The notes under the pieces are model-generated. The model did no database searches and was not told the DNA's origin. It was given only the letters and a program-made list of their open reading frames with translations. A stretch of 64,000 nucleotides of DNA, taken from NCBI RefSeq assembly GCF_003730195.1, contig NZ_QWGG01000007.1, forward strand, positions 177,330 through 241,329, written 5' to 3'. The stretch's first letter is position 1, and the number at the start of each line of letters is the position of its first letter. Both the position numbers and the translations under genes were made by a program. Below, one piece after another: positions 24,949 to 33,821 of this stretch. Source of the DNA: Halosimplex salinum. Lineage in GTDB: Archaea; Halobacteriota; Halobacteria; Halobacteriales; Haloarculaceae.

Positions 24949-27536
24949 TAATCACCGAGAAGAACAACGCCGCCCGGCGTATCGCGGAGATCCTGAGCGA
25001 CGGGAGCGCGACGACGAGCCAGCGCAACGGCGTCAACGTCTACCGCTGGGGCGTGACCCGCTGTGTCGGCCTCTCGGGCCACGTCGTCGGCGTCGACTTC
25101 CCCGAGGAGTACTCCGACTGGCGCGACGTCGAGCCCGTCGAGCTGATCGACGCCGACATCGTCAAGTCCCCGACCCAGCAGAACATCGTCCGCACCCTCC
25201 GACAGCTCGCCCGCGAGGCCGACGAGGCCATCATCGCGACCGACTACGACCGCGAGGGCGAACTCATCGGCAAGGAGGCGTACGAACTCATCCGCGAGGA
25301 GACCGACGTGCCGGTCAAGCGCGTCCGCTTCTCCTCGATCACCGACCGCGAGGTGAAGGAGGCGTTCGCCGAACCGGACGACATCGACTTCGACCTCGCC
25401 GCCGCGGGCGAGGCCCGGCAGGTGATCGACCTCGTCTGGGGCGCGGCGCTGACCCGGTTCCTCTCCCTCTCCGCGCGGCAGCTCGGCGAGGACTTCATCT
25501 CCGTCGGCCGCGTGCAGTCGCCGACGCTCAAACTCATCGTCGACCGCGAGCGCGAGATACAGGCGTTCGACCCGGAGGACTACTGGGAGCTGTTCGCCGA
25601 CCTGACGAAGGACGGGGACACGTTCGAGGCGCAGTACTTCTACGACGACGACGGGAGCGAGGCCGAGCGCGTCTGGGACGAGGACGACGCGAACGCGGCC
25701 CACGAGCGCCTGCGCGAGGCGACGAGCGCGGAGATCACGTCGGTTCGACGCCGGACCCGGACGGACAACCCGCCGGCGCCGTTCAACACGACCGCATTCA
25801 TCTCCGCGGCGAGTTCGCTCGGCTACTCCGCCCAGCGCGCGATGTCCATGGCCGAGGAGCTGTACACCACGGGCTACATCACCTACCCGCGGACGGACAA
25901 CACGGTCTACCCCGAGGATCTGGACCCCGAGGAGTTGCTCGACGAGTTCACGATGACCCACGAGTTCGGCGACGACGCCGAGTCCCTGCTCGAACTCGAC
26001 GACATCGAGCCCACCGAGGGTGACGACGAGACGACCGACCACCCGCCGATCCACCCGACTGGCGAGGTCCCCGACAGGGACGCCCTCTCGGAGGACGAGT
26101 GGGAAGTGTACGAACTCGTCGTCCGCCGCTTCTTCGCGACGGTCGCCGAGCCCGCGACGTGGGAACACCTGCGGGTCGTCGCCGAGGCGAAGGACTGCCA
26201 GCTGAAAGCGACGGGCAAGCGCCTGCTCGAGGCCGGCTACCACGACGTGTACCCCTACTCCTCGGCCAGCGAGTCGTTCCTGCCGGCCGTCGAGGAGGGC
26301 GAACACCTCGACGTGACCGACGTGGAACTGGAGGCAAAGCAGACCCAGCCGCCGCGCCGCTACGGCCAGTCGCGGCTCATCCAGCGCATGGAGGACCTGG
26401 GCCTGGGGACGAAGGCGACCCGCCACAACACTATCGAGAAGCTCTACGACCGCGGGTACATCGAGTCGGACCCGCCGCGGCCCACCGCCATCGCCGAGGC
26501 GGTCGTCGAGGCCGCCGAGGAGTTCGCCGACCGCGTCGTCAGCGACGACATGACCGCCCAGCTCGAAGCCGATATGTCCGCCATCGCGAACGGCGAGGCG
26601 ACGCTGGACGACGTGACCCAGGAGTCCAGAGAGATGCTCGAACGGGTGTTCGAGGAACTCCGCGAGTCCCGCGAGGACATCGGCGACCACCTGCAGGAGT
26701 CGTTGAAGGCCGACCGCCGCCTCGGACCCTGCCCCGAGAGCGACCACGACCTCCTGATCCGCCAGAGTCGACAGGGGTCGTACTTCGTCGGCTGTGACGG
26801 CTACCCCGACTGCCAGTACACGCTCCCGCTCCCGAGCACGGGCGACCCGCTCGTCCTCGAGGAGTCCTGCGAGGAGCACGGACTGAACCACGTGAAGATG
26901 CTCGCCGGTCGCGACACGTTCGTCCACGGCTGTCCCCAGTGCAAGGCCGACGAGGCCGACGACACCGAGGACGAGGTCATCGGCGTCTGCCCCGACTGCG
27001 GGGAGGACGAGGGCGGGGAACTGGCCATCAAGAAGCTCCGTTCGGGCTCGCGGCTCGTCGGCTGTACGCGCTACCCCGACTGCGACTACTCGCTCCCGCT
27101 CCCGCGCCGGGGCGACATCGAGATCACCGACGAGTACTGCGACGAGCACGACCTGCCGGAACTGGTCGTCCACAGCGGCGACGACCCGTGGGAACTGGGC
27201 TGTCCCATCTGCAACTTCAGGGAGTACCAGGCCCGGCAGGCCGTCGACGACCTCGAAGACCTCGACGGCGTGGGCCCGGCCACGGCCGAGCGCCTGGAGA
27301 CCGCCGGCGTCGACGCGCCCGGTGACCTCCACGACGTCGACCCGGACCGCCTCGCCACGGAGATTCAGGGCGTGAGCGCCGGCCAGATCCGCGACTGGCA
27401 GTCGCAGGTCCCCGAGGTCGACACCGGGTCGGACGACGACTCCGACGACGACCCGGACGAGGATTCTGCGTCGGAGAGCGACGAGGATATCCTCGACGAC
27501 ATTCAGGCCGAAGTGGAAGAAGTCGAGAGCGACTGA
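24939..27536 (+). CDS. topA: DNA topoisomerase I (type IA)
   Basis: An 865-residue type IA topoisomerase that relaxes negative supercoils. TOPRIM domain with ELIITEKNNAARRIAEIL and the acidic triad region TDYDREGELIGKEAYELI (about 101-118). Active-site Tyr316 in GYITYPRTDN. The C-terminal region has Cys-rich zinc ribbons with repeated GCDGYPDCQYTLPLP / GCTRYPDCDYSLPLP elements (about 590-760), then a helix-hairpin-helix (LDGVGPATAERLETAGV) and an acidic tail. The GTG start has a strong Shine-Dalgarno site and an overlapping short upstream ORF. No intein is present. Confidence 0.97.
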   Translation: MELIITEKNNAARRIAEILSDGSATTSQRNGVNVYRWGVTRCVGLSGHVVGVDFPEEYSDWRDVEPVELIDADIVKSPTQQNIVRTLRQLAREADEAIIATDYDREGELIGKEAYELIREETDVPVKRVRFSSITDREVKEAFAEPDDIDFDLAAAGEARQVIDLVWGAALTRFLSLSARQLGEDFISVGRVQSPTLKLIVDREREIQAFDPEDYWELFADLTKDGDTFEAQYFYDDDGSEAERVWDEDDANAAHERLREATSAEITSVRRRTRTDNPPAPFNTTAFISAASSLGYSAQRAMSMAEELYTTGYITYPRTDNTVYPEDLDPEELLDEFTMTHEFGDDAESLLELDDIEPTEGDDETTDHPPIHPTGEVPDRDALSEDEWEVYELVVRRFFATVAEPATWEHLRVVAEAKDCQLKATGKRLLEAGYHDVYPYSSASESFLPAVEEGEHLDVTDVELEAKQTQPPRRYGQSRLIQRMEDLGLGTKATRHNTIEKLYDRGYIESDPPRPTAIAEAVVEAAEEFADRVVSDDMTAQLEADMSAIANGEATLDDVTQESREMLERVFEELRESREDIGDHLQESLKADRRLGPCPESDHDLLIRQSRQGSYFVGCDGYPDCQYTLPLPSTGDPLVLEESCEEHGLNHVKMLAGRDTFVHGCPQCKADEADDTEDEVIGVCPDCGEDEGGELAIKKLRSGSRLVGCTRYPDCDYSLPLPRRGDIEITDEYCDEHDLPELVVHSGDDPWELGCPICNFREYQARQAVDDLEDLDGVGPATAERLETAGVDAPGDLHDVDPDRLATEIQGVSAGQIRDWQSQVPEVDTGSDDDSDDDPDEDSASESDEDILDDIQAEVEEVESD

Positions 27537-27580
27537 CCGGCCCGGTACACGTCGCAGTGCGGGCGACGCCTCACTTTCTC

Positions 27581-28345
27581 TCACTGTTCTTCGTCGAGGT
27601 CCGACTGCGTCACGCTCGCGGCCGGTGACCCGGTGACGGTGTCGGACCGCACGGCCCCGGTCGTCTCCGTAATGGCTCGCCAGGTCGCCGCGAACGTCTC
27701 CATGGTGTGGAAGCCGAAGAGGAGGCAGCCGACGAACAGTAACGTCGTGGCGTCGAGGCCGTATCGGAGCGCCCACAGCGGGACGAGGAACTCGCGGCCG
27801 GCGAGCGTCAGCGTCGAGTGGCGCTGGAGGAACGCGGCCAGGACGGGAAGGTCGTAGCCCACGGCGTCGAGAACTGTCGTCGCTGTCGTCCCGGTGACGA
27901 CGCCGGCGGACCGCATCGCCTTCTCGTGGGCGGTCAGCACGCTCCACGCGACGACGAGCGTCTCCCCGAACGCCGAGAGGGCGTCCCAGACGCTGTCGGC
28001 GCTGTCGTCGGCGACGAACAGCGCGATCACGCGCCGGCCGACGACGCCCAGCGCGACGCGCAGGCAGAACAGCGAGAGGCTCAGCAGCCCGAACCCCCAG
28101 AGCGCGACGAGCGGCGTGCGCTGCCACGCGAACGGGAAGCGCCCGAGCGCGAGCACCGCCGTCCCGACGCCGAGGAGGTAGCACGCACCGACCAGCCCGT
28201 ACCGGTGGGTGTCGGCCCGCCACGTCACTGCCGTCGCGACGACTGCCCCGAGGAGGAGCGTCGCCGCGACCGGAAGCACGGGCGCGAGCGCGACCACGAC
28301 GAGCGTCCCGGCCGCTGAGGCTGTGAGTCCGTTCGTGACTTTCAC
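27581..28345 (-). CDS. Integral membrane protein of unknown function
   Basis: A 254-residue protein with about six hydrophobic segments; the first two (GTLVVVALAPVLPVAATLLL and the next) follow the start MKVTNGLTASAA closely. The central part includes SVWDALSAFGETLVVAWSVL and a conserved-looking LTLAGREFLVPLWALRYGLD. The C-terminus is polar and acidic. It is convergent with topA (44 bp apart). The displaced Rieske 3' end lies 71 bp upstream of its start, so the duplication altered its promoter region. No family recognised. Confidence 0.75.
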   Translation of the reverse strand: MKVTNGLTASAAGTLVVVALAPVLPVAATLLLGAVVATAVTWRADTHRYGLVGACYLLGVGTAVLALGRFPFAWQRTPLVALWGFGLLSLSLFCLRVALGVVGRRVIALFVADDSADSVWDALSAFGETLVVAWSVLTAHEKAMRSAGVVTGTTATTVLDAVGYDLPVLAAFLQRHSTLTLAGREFLVPLWALRYGLDATTLLFVGCLLFGFHTMETFAATWRAITETTGAVRSDTVTGSPAASVTQSDLDEEQ

Positions 28346-28416
28346 GTGTCGATCAGGTAACTCGTTCGCTGGTAAAGATTCGGGTCCGCGGCGGCCGTCC
28401 AGCGCCCGGCCGCTGC

Positions 28417-28522
28417 TTCAAAAACCGACGTGCGAGGTGGAACTCGGCCCGTCGTCCCCGTCGTCGATCTGTCCTTCGTGTTCGAACGTGTACTCGTCGT
28501 CGACCAGAAACACCTCGCCGTC
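28417..28522 (-). pseudogene. Duplicated 3' end of the Rieske gene (35 codons including stop)
   Basis: A 106-bp direct repeat of 28655-28760 without gaps. Three differences, all at third positions and synonymous (GGT/GGG, GGA/GGG and GGC/GGT, all Gly). It has the stop codon but no start and lies downstream of the intact gene beyond a 132-bp spacer. It cannot be a gene by itself; it is a displaced or copied gene end. Confidence 0.88.
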
Positions 28523-28546
28523 CTGCGACCACCTTTTTTCGCCTCG

Positions 28547-28569
28547 GGTCGCTCGCTCCGCTCGCGACC
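28547..28569 (-). repeat. Stem-loop with conserved 11-nt loop in the Rieske spacer
   Basis: Minus strand: GGTCGC, loop GAGCGGAGCGA, GCGACC. The 11-nt loop follows the GARCGRAGYGA pattern seen in the hairpins after gatB and downstream of thi4 while the stem differs. It is followed by ACCCGAGGCGAAAAAAGGTGG-like sequence shared with the gatB spacer. Confidence 0.6.
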
Positions 28570-28591
28570 GCTCGGCCAAAAAATCTGGACC

Positions 28592-28635
28592 AAAAAAAGC
28601 CGGACGACTCGTTCGCTTCGCTCACTCGCGTCCGG
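28592..28635 (-). terminator. Hairpin plus T-tract after the Rieske gene
   Basis: Stem CCGGACG/CGTCCGG (7 bp, 22-nt loop containing GAGCGAAGCGA) followed on the minus strand by GC and seven T. It starts 20 nt after the Rieske stop and parallels the hairpin plus T-tract after gatB. Confidence 0.55.
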
Positions 28636-28655
28636 TGAGTGTCTTTCACCGGCGT

Positions 28656-29111
28656 TCAAAAGCCGACGTGCGAGGTGGAACTCGGTCCGTCGTCACCGTC
28701 GTCGATCTGTCCTTCGTGTTCGAACGTGTACTCGTCGTCGACCAGAAACACCTCGCCGTCTTCGACAGCGAGGTCAACGTCGGGAAGGGTCGTCCCCGCC
28801 GCTTCTCCGTTCTCGCAGTCGCCCGAACACGCGTCGAACATCGACCCGTGCTTGGGGCAGATGATCTCGCCGTCGCGCATGGGGACGCCGCGGCCCGTGT
28901 CGAAGCGCTGGGCCTCGTGCGTACAGCGGTTGATCCACGCGGTGACGCCTCGGTCGCCGTCGGTCGCCGCCGCGTCCGCCGCAGCGGGGTCGTCCTCGCA
29001 GGGGACGACGATGATCTCTTCGTCCATGTCGAAGGAGTTGGTCGCCGTGAACAGGAACGAGCGCTCGTCGTACACCTGCTCGACCGTCGTGAGTCGCGCG
29101 CCGTCTGCCAT
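28656..29111 (-). CDS. Rieske [2Fe-2S] domain protein
   Basis: A 151-residue ferredoxin-like Rieske protein. The start MADGARLTTVEQVYDERSFL is supported by a TATA-like TTCTATTTCG about 26 nt upstream. The cluster ligands are visible: CTH (RCTHEAQRFDTG) and CPKHG (EIICPKHGSMFD) in normal spacing. The rest is a beta-rich small domain with an acidic tail. Such stand-alone proteins serve as electron carriers for oxygenases or nitrite reductase-like enzymes; no partner is adjacent. Its last 35 codons are repeated downstream (28417-28522). Confidence 0.9.
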   Translation of the reverse strand: MADGARLTTVEQVYDERSFLFTATNSFDMDEEIIVVPCEDDPAAADAAATDGDRGVTAWINRCTHEAQRFDTGRGVPMRDGEIICPKHGSMFDACSGDCENGEAAGTTLPDVDLAVEDGEVFLVDDEYTFEHEGQIDDGDDGPSSTSHVGF

Positions 29112-29255
29112 TGCCTCTCGATAGAGCGGATTCGAAATAGAACTGACGGCGAGTAGTCGTGCGGCCGGCGGGCTCCGAGTGCGAACGGACGGTCGCTCGA
29201 AGCCGCTGTCACCACCTGAACGCCCGCCATCCTCGATCGTCCCCATCCGAAGCGG

Positions 29256-29263
29256 TTTTACCG
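29256..29263 (+). promoter_or_regulatory. TATA-like box of the GGGP synthase gene
   Basis: GGTTTTAC lies about 25 nt before the ATG at 29285 and too close to the alternative ATG at 29273, supporting the later start. Confidence 0.45.
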
Positions 29264-29284
29264 TGGCGTGAGATGTGTCTCAGT

Positions 29285-30007
29285 ATGCAGAGGCCGTGGG
29301 ACGACTGGGAGCACATTCTGAAGGTCGACCCGGACAAGGATCTCGTCGGCGACGAGACGTTCGAGGACGTCGTCACGTGCGGGACCGACGCCATCGAGGT
29401 CGGCGGGACGACCGGCGTCACCGAGGCGAAGATGCGCAGGGTCGTCGACGCCTGCGCCGAGTACGACGTGCCGCTGTACGTCGAACCGTCGAACCCGGCG
29501 AACGTCGTCTACCGCGACGGCGTCGACGGCTACCTCGTCCCCGAGGTGCTGAACGCCGGCGACATCGCGTGGATCACCGGCGTCCAGAAGGAGTGGGTCC
29601 GACTCGACGACGACATCGACTGGACGAAGACGTTCACCGAGGGGTACATCGTTCTCAACCCCGACTCGGCCGCGGCCATCCTGACCGAGTCCAACTGCGA
29701 CCTCGACGCCGAGGACGTGGCCGCCTACGCCGAGGTCGGCGAGCAGATGCTCGGCCAGGAGATCATCTACACCGAGTACTCGGGCACCTTCGGCGACCCC
29801 GACGTCGTCGCCGCGGCTGCCGACGCACTGGAGGAGGCCACCCTCTTCTACGGCGGCGGCATCCACGACTACGAGTCCGCGAACACCATGGCCCGCCACG
29901 CCGACACCGTCGTCGTCGGCGACCTCGTCCACGACGAGGGCGTCGACGCCGTCGTCGAGACCGTCGAGGGCGCGAACGACGCCACCGCCGCGACGATCAC
30001 CGACTGA
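29285..30007 (+). CDS. Geranylgeranylglyceryl phosphate synthase
   Basis: A 240-residue PcrB/GGGPS TIM-barrel enzyme that joins sn-glycerol-1-phosphate to geranylgeranyl diphosphate, the first committed step of archaeal ether-lipid synthesis. Features: [11 protein letters not shown] at the start, [58 protein letters not shown] (conserved YxEYSG) and [13 protein letters not shown] (phosphate-binding GGGI). It is short-form group I as in haloarchaea. Monocistronic, leaderless by its TATA-like position. Confidence 0.96.
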   Translation: MQRPWDDWEHILKVDPDKDLVGDETFEDVVTCGTDAIEVGGTTGVTEAKMRRVVDACAEYDVPLYVEPSNPANVVYRDGVDGYLVPEVLNAGDIAWITGVQKEWVRLDDDIDWTKTFTEGYIVLNPDSAAAILTESNCDLDAEDVAAYAEVGEQMLGQEIIYTEYSGTFGDPDVVAAAADALEEATLFYGGGIHDYESANTMARHADTVVVGDLVHDEGVDAVVETVEGANDATAATITD

Positions 30008-30123
30008 CTGACTGATTCTTTTTACGTCCACGCCGCCGCCGACTACTCTCCCCTGCCCTCCCTGACCCCACCCGTCGCAAGGTTGATTTGCGTCCGGTAC
30101 TGCGCTCCAGATGGTGCGTTATC

Positions 30124-30261
30124 ATGTGCCACGAATACACCTCCCGCGTCTGGGATCGAGAGCGCGACGAGGCCGACAGCGAGGACGACGTGCCGGAGTT
30201 CCTGAACGAAGAGGGGAGTGACGACCTCGAAGTCCTCACGGACGGCGGCGACGAGTCGTAG
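30124..30261 (+). CDS. Small acidic protein of unknown function
   Basis: A 45-residue ORF, starting MCHEYTSRVWDRERDEAD and ending VLTDGGDES. It is strongly acidic with a VPEFLNEEG element, and composition and codon use look like a true haloarchaeal protein. The intergenic position between two well-defined genes leaves room for it. No domain is recognised; short proteins of this acidic CHEY-start type may be conserved in haloarchaea, which a homology search would show. Confidence 0.65.
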   Translation: MCHEYTSRVWDRERDEADSEDDVPEFLNEEGSDDLEVLTDGGDES

Positions 30262-30386
30262 ACCACCACGATTTTTCGGCCCGCGTTCACCGCCGACAGC
30301 GGCCGCCGTCGCGGCCCGGTCGACGGCCGGACGGCGTTCGCCGGCCGTCGGTCCCGTCCGACCGTCGGTCTCGTCCGCCCGCTGTC

Positions 30387-32564
30387 TCAGAAGACGGCGC
30401 GTTCGAGCAGGCGGCCGACGAGGCCGGACCGTCGGGACGTCCGCGGTCGGACGGTGATGACGCTCGCGCCGTCGCGCGAGCGGTCACCGCGCTCCGACCG
30501 CACCAGCACGTCGCCGTCGCTCGCGGCTATCACGAGGTCGCTCTCGGCGGTCGCGTCCGCGAGCGCGTCGCCGCCGCGTCCCGTGACCACGCGGGAGTCG
30601 ACCGGGACCGTACACAGGTCGGCGAGCGAGCGGTGGTAGTCGTCGATGGCCGTCCGCCGCTCGGGCGGTTCGTCCTCGCCGATCACGTGGACGAGTTCGA
30701 GCGTCGCGCCGCTCGTCGCGGCGAGCGCGTCGGCGACTCTGACCTTCGTCGGGTCGAAGGGCCCGCGATCGGTGACGAGCGTCACCGTGTCGAGGTCGTC
30801 GATGTCCTCGGCCGCGACGGTGAGGAGGTCGAACTCCGCTCGGGTGCCGGGGCCGCCGTCGAACAGCCCCGGTCCGAGGTCCCCGGTCGCGGGGTCGGCC
30901 ACGACGAGGTCGAAGTCGTGGTCGCGGGCGAAGTTGATCGTCGCGCGGTCGGGGTCGTGACTCACCACTTCGCCGTACTCGACCGGGACGTCGACGTCGG
31001 CCACGAGCCGGTCCGTCTGCGCTTCGAACGCCCGGTCGGCGTCCGAGACGACGCCCTCCGCGTAGTCCAGCGGCGTCTGGTCGGGCACGCGGTCGAACTG
31101 GACGACGGTGACGCTCCCGTCGTCGCGCCGGGCCAGACTCGCCGCGACGTGCAGGAGCGTGCGTTCGCGCGCCTCGCTCGTCTCCTCCGTGACGGCGACG
31201 AGCACGCCCGTGTCGCCGGCATCGCGGAACTCGGAGCCGGTCTCCGCGACCGCCTTCCGGTCGATACGCCGTCGGACCGCGTCGGCGGCGACGCCCTGTC
31301 GCTGGACGCGCCGGCGACCGTACGCGTAGTACCAGGCGGCGCCACCGAGCGTGATGACGACGGCGCCGACCAGCGGGAGCGTCCCCATCTGCGTGAGGAG
31401 GACGAGTCCCCCGACGACGCCGAACGCCTGAATCCACGGGTACAGCGGGGAGCGGTAGCTCGGTTCGTACTCGACGTCGCTCGTCCGGAACGCGACGACG
31501 GCGACGTTGACGAGGACGAACACGAGGATCTGGAACGCGCTCGCCAGCTTCGCGATCTCCATGATCGGGACGAAGGCGATGAGCGCGAGCATCACGCCGC
31601 CGGTCAGCGTGATCGCCGTCGTCGGCGTGTTGAACCGCTCGCTGATGGTCGACAGCGACGGCGGTGCGAGCCTGTCGCGGCTCATCGCGAAGGGGTACCG
31701 CGACGAGGAGAGCAGGCCGGCGTTCGCCGTGCTGATCAGCGCGAGGATCGCCGCCGCGACGACCACGACGACGCCGGCCGTCGGCATGGTCGCGGCCGCG
31801 ACGTCCGCGACGGGCGTGTTCGAGCCGACGATCCCGTCGGGCGTCACGCCGACGATGACCGCGACGATCAGCACGTACAGGAGCGTCGTGAACCCCAGCG
31901 AGTAGACCATCCCCTTCGGGATGACGCGACCGGGGTCCTCGACCTCCTCCGCGACGCTCGCGATCTTCGTGACGCCCGCGTAGGAGACGAACACGAAGCC
32001 GGTCGCGGCGAGGATGCCGCCGCCGCCGGAGGCGAAGAACCCGTCGAACGCGACTCGTTCGACGGAGCCGACGCTCCCGGCGACGAACCAGACCATCGCC
32101 ACGAGCATCGCGGCGACGATGGCCACCTGCAGGCGCCCGGTCTGCTTGGCGCCGAGGAGGTTCACGACGATGAGCAGCGCCGCCAGCCCGAGCGCGACGG
32201 GCTTTATCGGGAGGTCGAACAGCACGACGAGGTAGGGGACGCCGCCGACCAGGGCGAGCGCGCCCTTGAACGAGAGCGCGAACCACGTCCCGATACCGGC
32301 GATAGTCCCCAGCATCGGGCCCATCCCGCGCTCGATGTAGATGTAGGTGCCGCCGGCTTCGGGCATGGCCGTCGCCATCTCGGCCTTGCTCAGGGCCGCC
32401 GGGAGGACGAGCACGCCCGCCAGCAGGTACGCGAGGATGACCGCGGGACCGGCCATCTTGAGCGCGAGCGCCGGCAGGATGAAGATCCCGCTCCCGACCA
32501 TCGCGCCGATACTGATCGCCAGGACCGACGGCAGACCGAGGTCTCGATCGAGTTCCTTCGGCAT
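30387..32564 (-). CDS. APC-family amino-acid permease with C-terminal universal-stress-protein domains
   Basis: A 725-residue protein. Residues 1-430 are a 12-helix APC transporter: LGLPSVLAISIGAMVGSGIF (helix 1 with the GSGIF unwinding), GGTYIYIERGMGP, and FVSYAGVTKIASVAEEV. Residues about 460-725 are two Usp-like alpha/beta domains (GVLVAVTEETSEARERTLLH and LDTVTLVTDRGPFDPTKV). The start MPKELDRDL is chosen because it lies one nucleotide after the stop of the TrkA-N gene upstream. The pair forms a translationally coupled operon with an inverted-repeat operator candidate upstream and an lrp gene beside it, consistent with amino-acid uptake. Confidence 0.93.
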   Translation of the reverse strand: MPKELDRDLGLPSVLAISIGAMVGSGIFILPALALKMAGPAVILAYLLAGVLVLPAALSKAEMATAMPEAGGTYIYIERGMGPMLGTIAGIGTWFALSFKGALALVGGVPYLVVLFDLPIKPVALGLAALLIVVNLLGAKQTGRLQVAIVAAMLVAMVWFVAGSVGSVERVAFDGFFASGGGGILAATGFVFVSYAGVTKIASVAEEVEDPGRVIPKGMVYSLGFTTLLYVLIVAVIVGVTPDGIVGSNTPVADVAAATMPTAGVVVVVAAAILALISTANAGLLSSSRYPFAMSRDRLAPPSLSTISERFNTPTTAITLTGGVMLALIAFVPIMEIAKLASAFQILVFVLVNVAVVAFRTSDVEYEPSYRSPLYPWIQAFGVVGGLVLLTQMGTLPLVGAVVITLGGAAWYYAYGRRRVQRQGVAADAVRRRIDRKAVAETGSEFRDAGDTGVLVAVTEETSEARERTLLHVAASLARRDDGSVTVVQFDRVPDQTPLDYAEGVVSDADRAFEAQTDRLVADVDVPVEYGEVVSHDPDRATINFARDHDFDLVVADPATGDLGPGLFDGGPGTRAEFDLLTVAAEDIDDLDTVTLVTDRGPFDPTKVRVADALAATSGATLELVHVIGEDEPPERRTAIDDYHRSLADLCTVPVDSRVVTGRGGDALADATAESDLVIAASDGDVLVRSERGDRSRDGASVITVRPRTSRRSGLVGRLLERAVF

Positions 32565-32565
32565 C

Positions 32566-33009
32566 TCAGCTGTCGGCGAGGGCCGATCTGATCTCGGGTG
32601 CCAGTACATCCGTCGAGCAGATGGTCTCGGCGCCCAATCCGTCGAACACGTCCTCGCGGTCGGGGTCGTTCACCCGAACGACGATCTGTGAGATGTCGCC
32701 GCGGGTTCTCAGGTGCTGTGCGACGAAGAGGTTCACCCTGTCGCTGGTCGCCGCGACGATGGCGGCGTCCGCCTTCAGGCCGAGCGCCGCGATCGCGCTC
32801 CCGTCGTCGAGCGGTGCCTCGTGCGCGTCGAGACCATCCGCGCTCGCCCCGCTGACGAGTTCCGGCCGGTCGCTGACGAACGTGACGTCGTAGTCGTCCG
32901 AGAGCAGGCCCGCGAGCGCCCGCACGTCGTGCGACGACCCGACGACGACGACCGTCGTCGGACGGTCGAACGCGTCAGTCATCCGCCTGCGCGTCGCTCC
33001 GAGGACCAT
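32566..33009 (-). CDS. TrkA-N (RCK-type) NAD-binding regulatory protein
   Basis: A 147-residue Rossmann-fold protein. TTVVVVGSSHDVRALAGLL is the nucleotide-binding start, followed by DYDVTFVSDRPE and ALGLKADAAIVAATSDRVN, as in the N-domain of TrkA/Kch proteins, without the C-terminal TrkA-C part. The start at 33009 has a clear Shine-Dalgarno GGAGGTGA. A second start at 32982 overlaps the stop of a small upstream ORF by ATGA. It is followed with a 1-nt gap by the APC/Usp permease and probably gates or senses for it. Confidence 0.88.
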   Translation of the reverse strand: MVLGATRRRMTDAFDRPTTVVVVGSSHDVRALAGLLSDDYDVTFVSDRPELVSGASADGLDAHEAPLDDGSAIAALGLKADAAIVAATSDRVNLFVAQHLRTRGDISQIVVRVNDPDREDVFDGLGAETICSTDVLAPEIRSALADS

Positions 33010-33013
33010 GGAA

Positions 33014-33021
33014 TCACCTCC
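33014..33021 (-). promoter_or_regulatory. Shine-Dalgarno site fixing the TrkA-N gene start
   Basis: On the minus strand GGAGGTGA is followed by TTCC and the ATG at 33009. It implies a real 5' leader, consistent with the TATA-like AGTTTATG at about 33136-33143. Confidence 0.65.
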
Positions 33022-33154
33022 GTCGATCGCTGTGCCCGCCCTCGCGGTCTGTTCTCGGCGTCTACCTCCGCGAACCGCACGCTCCGTGGATCGCTGAGTC
33101 CGTTCATGGTACGTCCGACAGAAAGGCCCGGAACGGCATAAACTAGCTGATCAA

Positions 33155-33171
33155 ATTGCCGAACCGGCAAT
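33155..33171 (-). promoter_or_regulatory. Inverted repeat, candidate Lrp operator
   Basis: ATTGCCG-AAC-CGGCAAT (7-bp arms, 3-nt centre) in an AT-richer island, 12 nt upstream of a TATA-like AGTTTATG that reads toward the TrkA-N/permease operon. A further half-site CCGGCAAA lies at 33195-33202. The lrp gene directly upstream is the natural candidate regulator. Confidence 0.45.
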
Positions 33172-33216
33172 CAAACGTCTAAATAACTCCTAAACCGGCA
33201 AACACCTGGGGGCGGA

Positions 33217-33687
33217 TCAGTCGGTGCCGTCGCCGAATCCGCTGTAGGCGTGGACGTACTCGTTGCGGATGATGTCCTCGTCCTCGATCTCGAACCCGAG
33301 GTCGTCGAGTTCGCGGCCGATCCGGCTCAGGTCGTCGCCGTCGCGGCCGACGACTTCGACGTGGACGTTCTCGTTGCCCGTCATCACTTCGCGGACGGCG
33401 ACGACCCCCTCGATCTCCAGGGCGTCCCGCGCGAGCGACTCTCGGTCGGGGATCGGCGCGGTACAGACGATCAGCGTGTGCAACTGGAAGCCGGCGGCCT
33501 CGTAGTCGACCGCGGCGTGGTAGCCGGTGATGATCCCGGCCTCCTCCAGGTTGCGGATCCTCGTTCGGACCGTGCTGGCGGCGACGTCCATCCGGTCGGC
33601 GATGGTGCTGGTCGACATCTTCCGCGCGTCGTTTTGCAGCGCCTGGAGTATCGCCCTGTCGAGGTCGTCGAGTTCGCGCTCTGCCAT
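33217..33687 (-). CDS. Lrp/AsnC-family transcriptional regulator
   Basis: A 156-residue regulator. The N-terminal HTH (LDDLDRAILQALQNDARKMS, then STIADRMDVAASTVRTRIRN, LEEAGIITGYHA) is followed by the RAM/AsnC ligand domain (VVAVREVMTGNENVHVEVV). The size matches the haloarchaeal family whose members respond to amino acids. It lies upstream of the TrkA-N/APC permease operon on the same strand and is divergent from aspS. An inverted repeat at 33155-33171 in the region between is a likely binding site. Confidence 0.92.
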   Translation of the reverse strand: MAERELDDLDRAILQALQNDARKMSTSTIADRMDVAASTVRTRIRNLEEAGIITGYHAAVDYEAAGFQLHTLIVCTAPIPDRESLARDALEIEGVVAVREVMTGNENVHVEVVGRDGDDLSRIGRELDDLGFEIEDEDIIRNEYVHAYSGFGDGTD

Positions 33688-33821
33688 GCCCTCCGTTTCT
33701 CCACCCGCTGACAGAAACGTTGTGATCGACCGAACCGATCGTGTGCTATTCGGTAGCGCGGTGTGTGAACCGCTGACCCGGAAGGACTGTCCTTAAGTCG
33801 GGGCCACCGGAAGCCACACAC

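Noticed and set aside
24894..28223. 1109-codon minus-strand frame opposite topA
   Set aside because: Antisense shadow of topA; composition is low-complexity Arg/Val/Gly.
32979..33107. 42-codon ORF upstream of the TrkA-N gene, ending in ATGA overlap with the internal start at 32982
   Set aside because: The Shine-Dalgarno GGAGGTGA supports the TrkA-N start at 33009 within this ORF; the peptide is polar and featureless.
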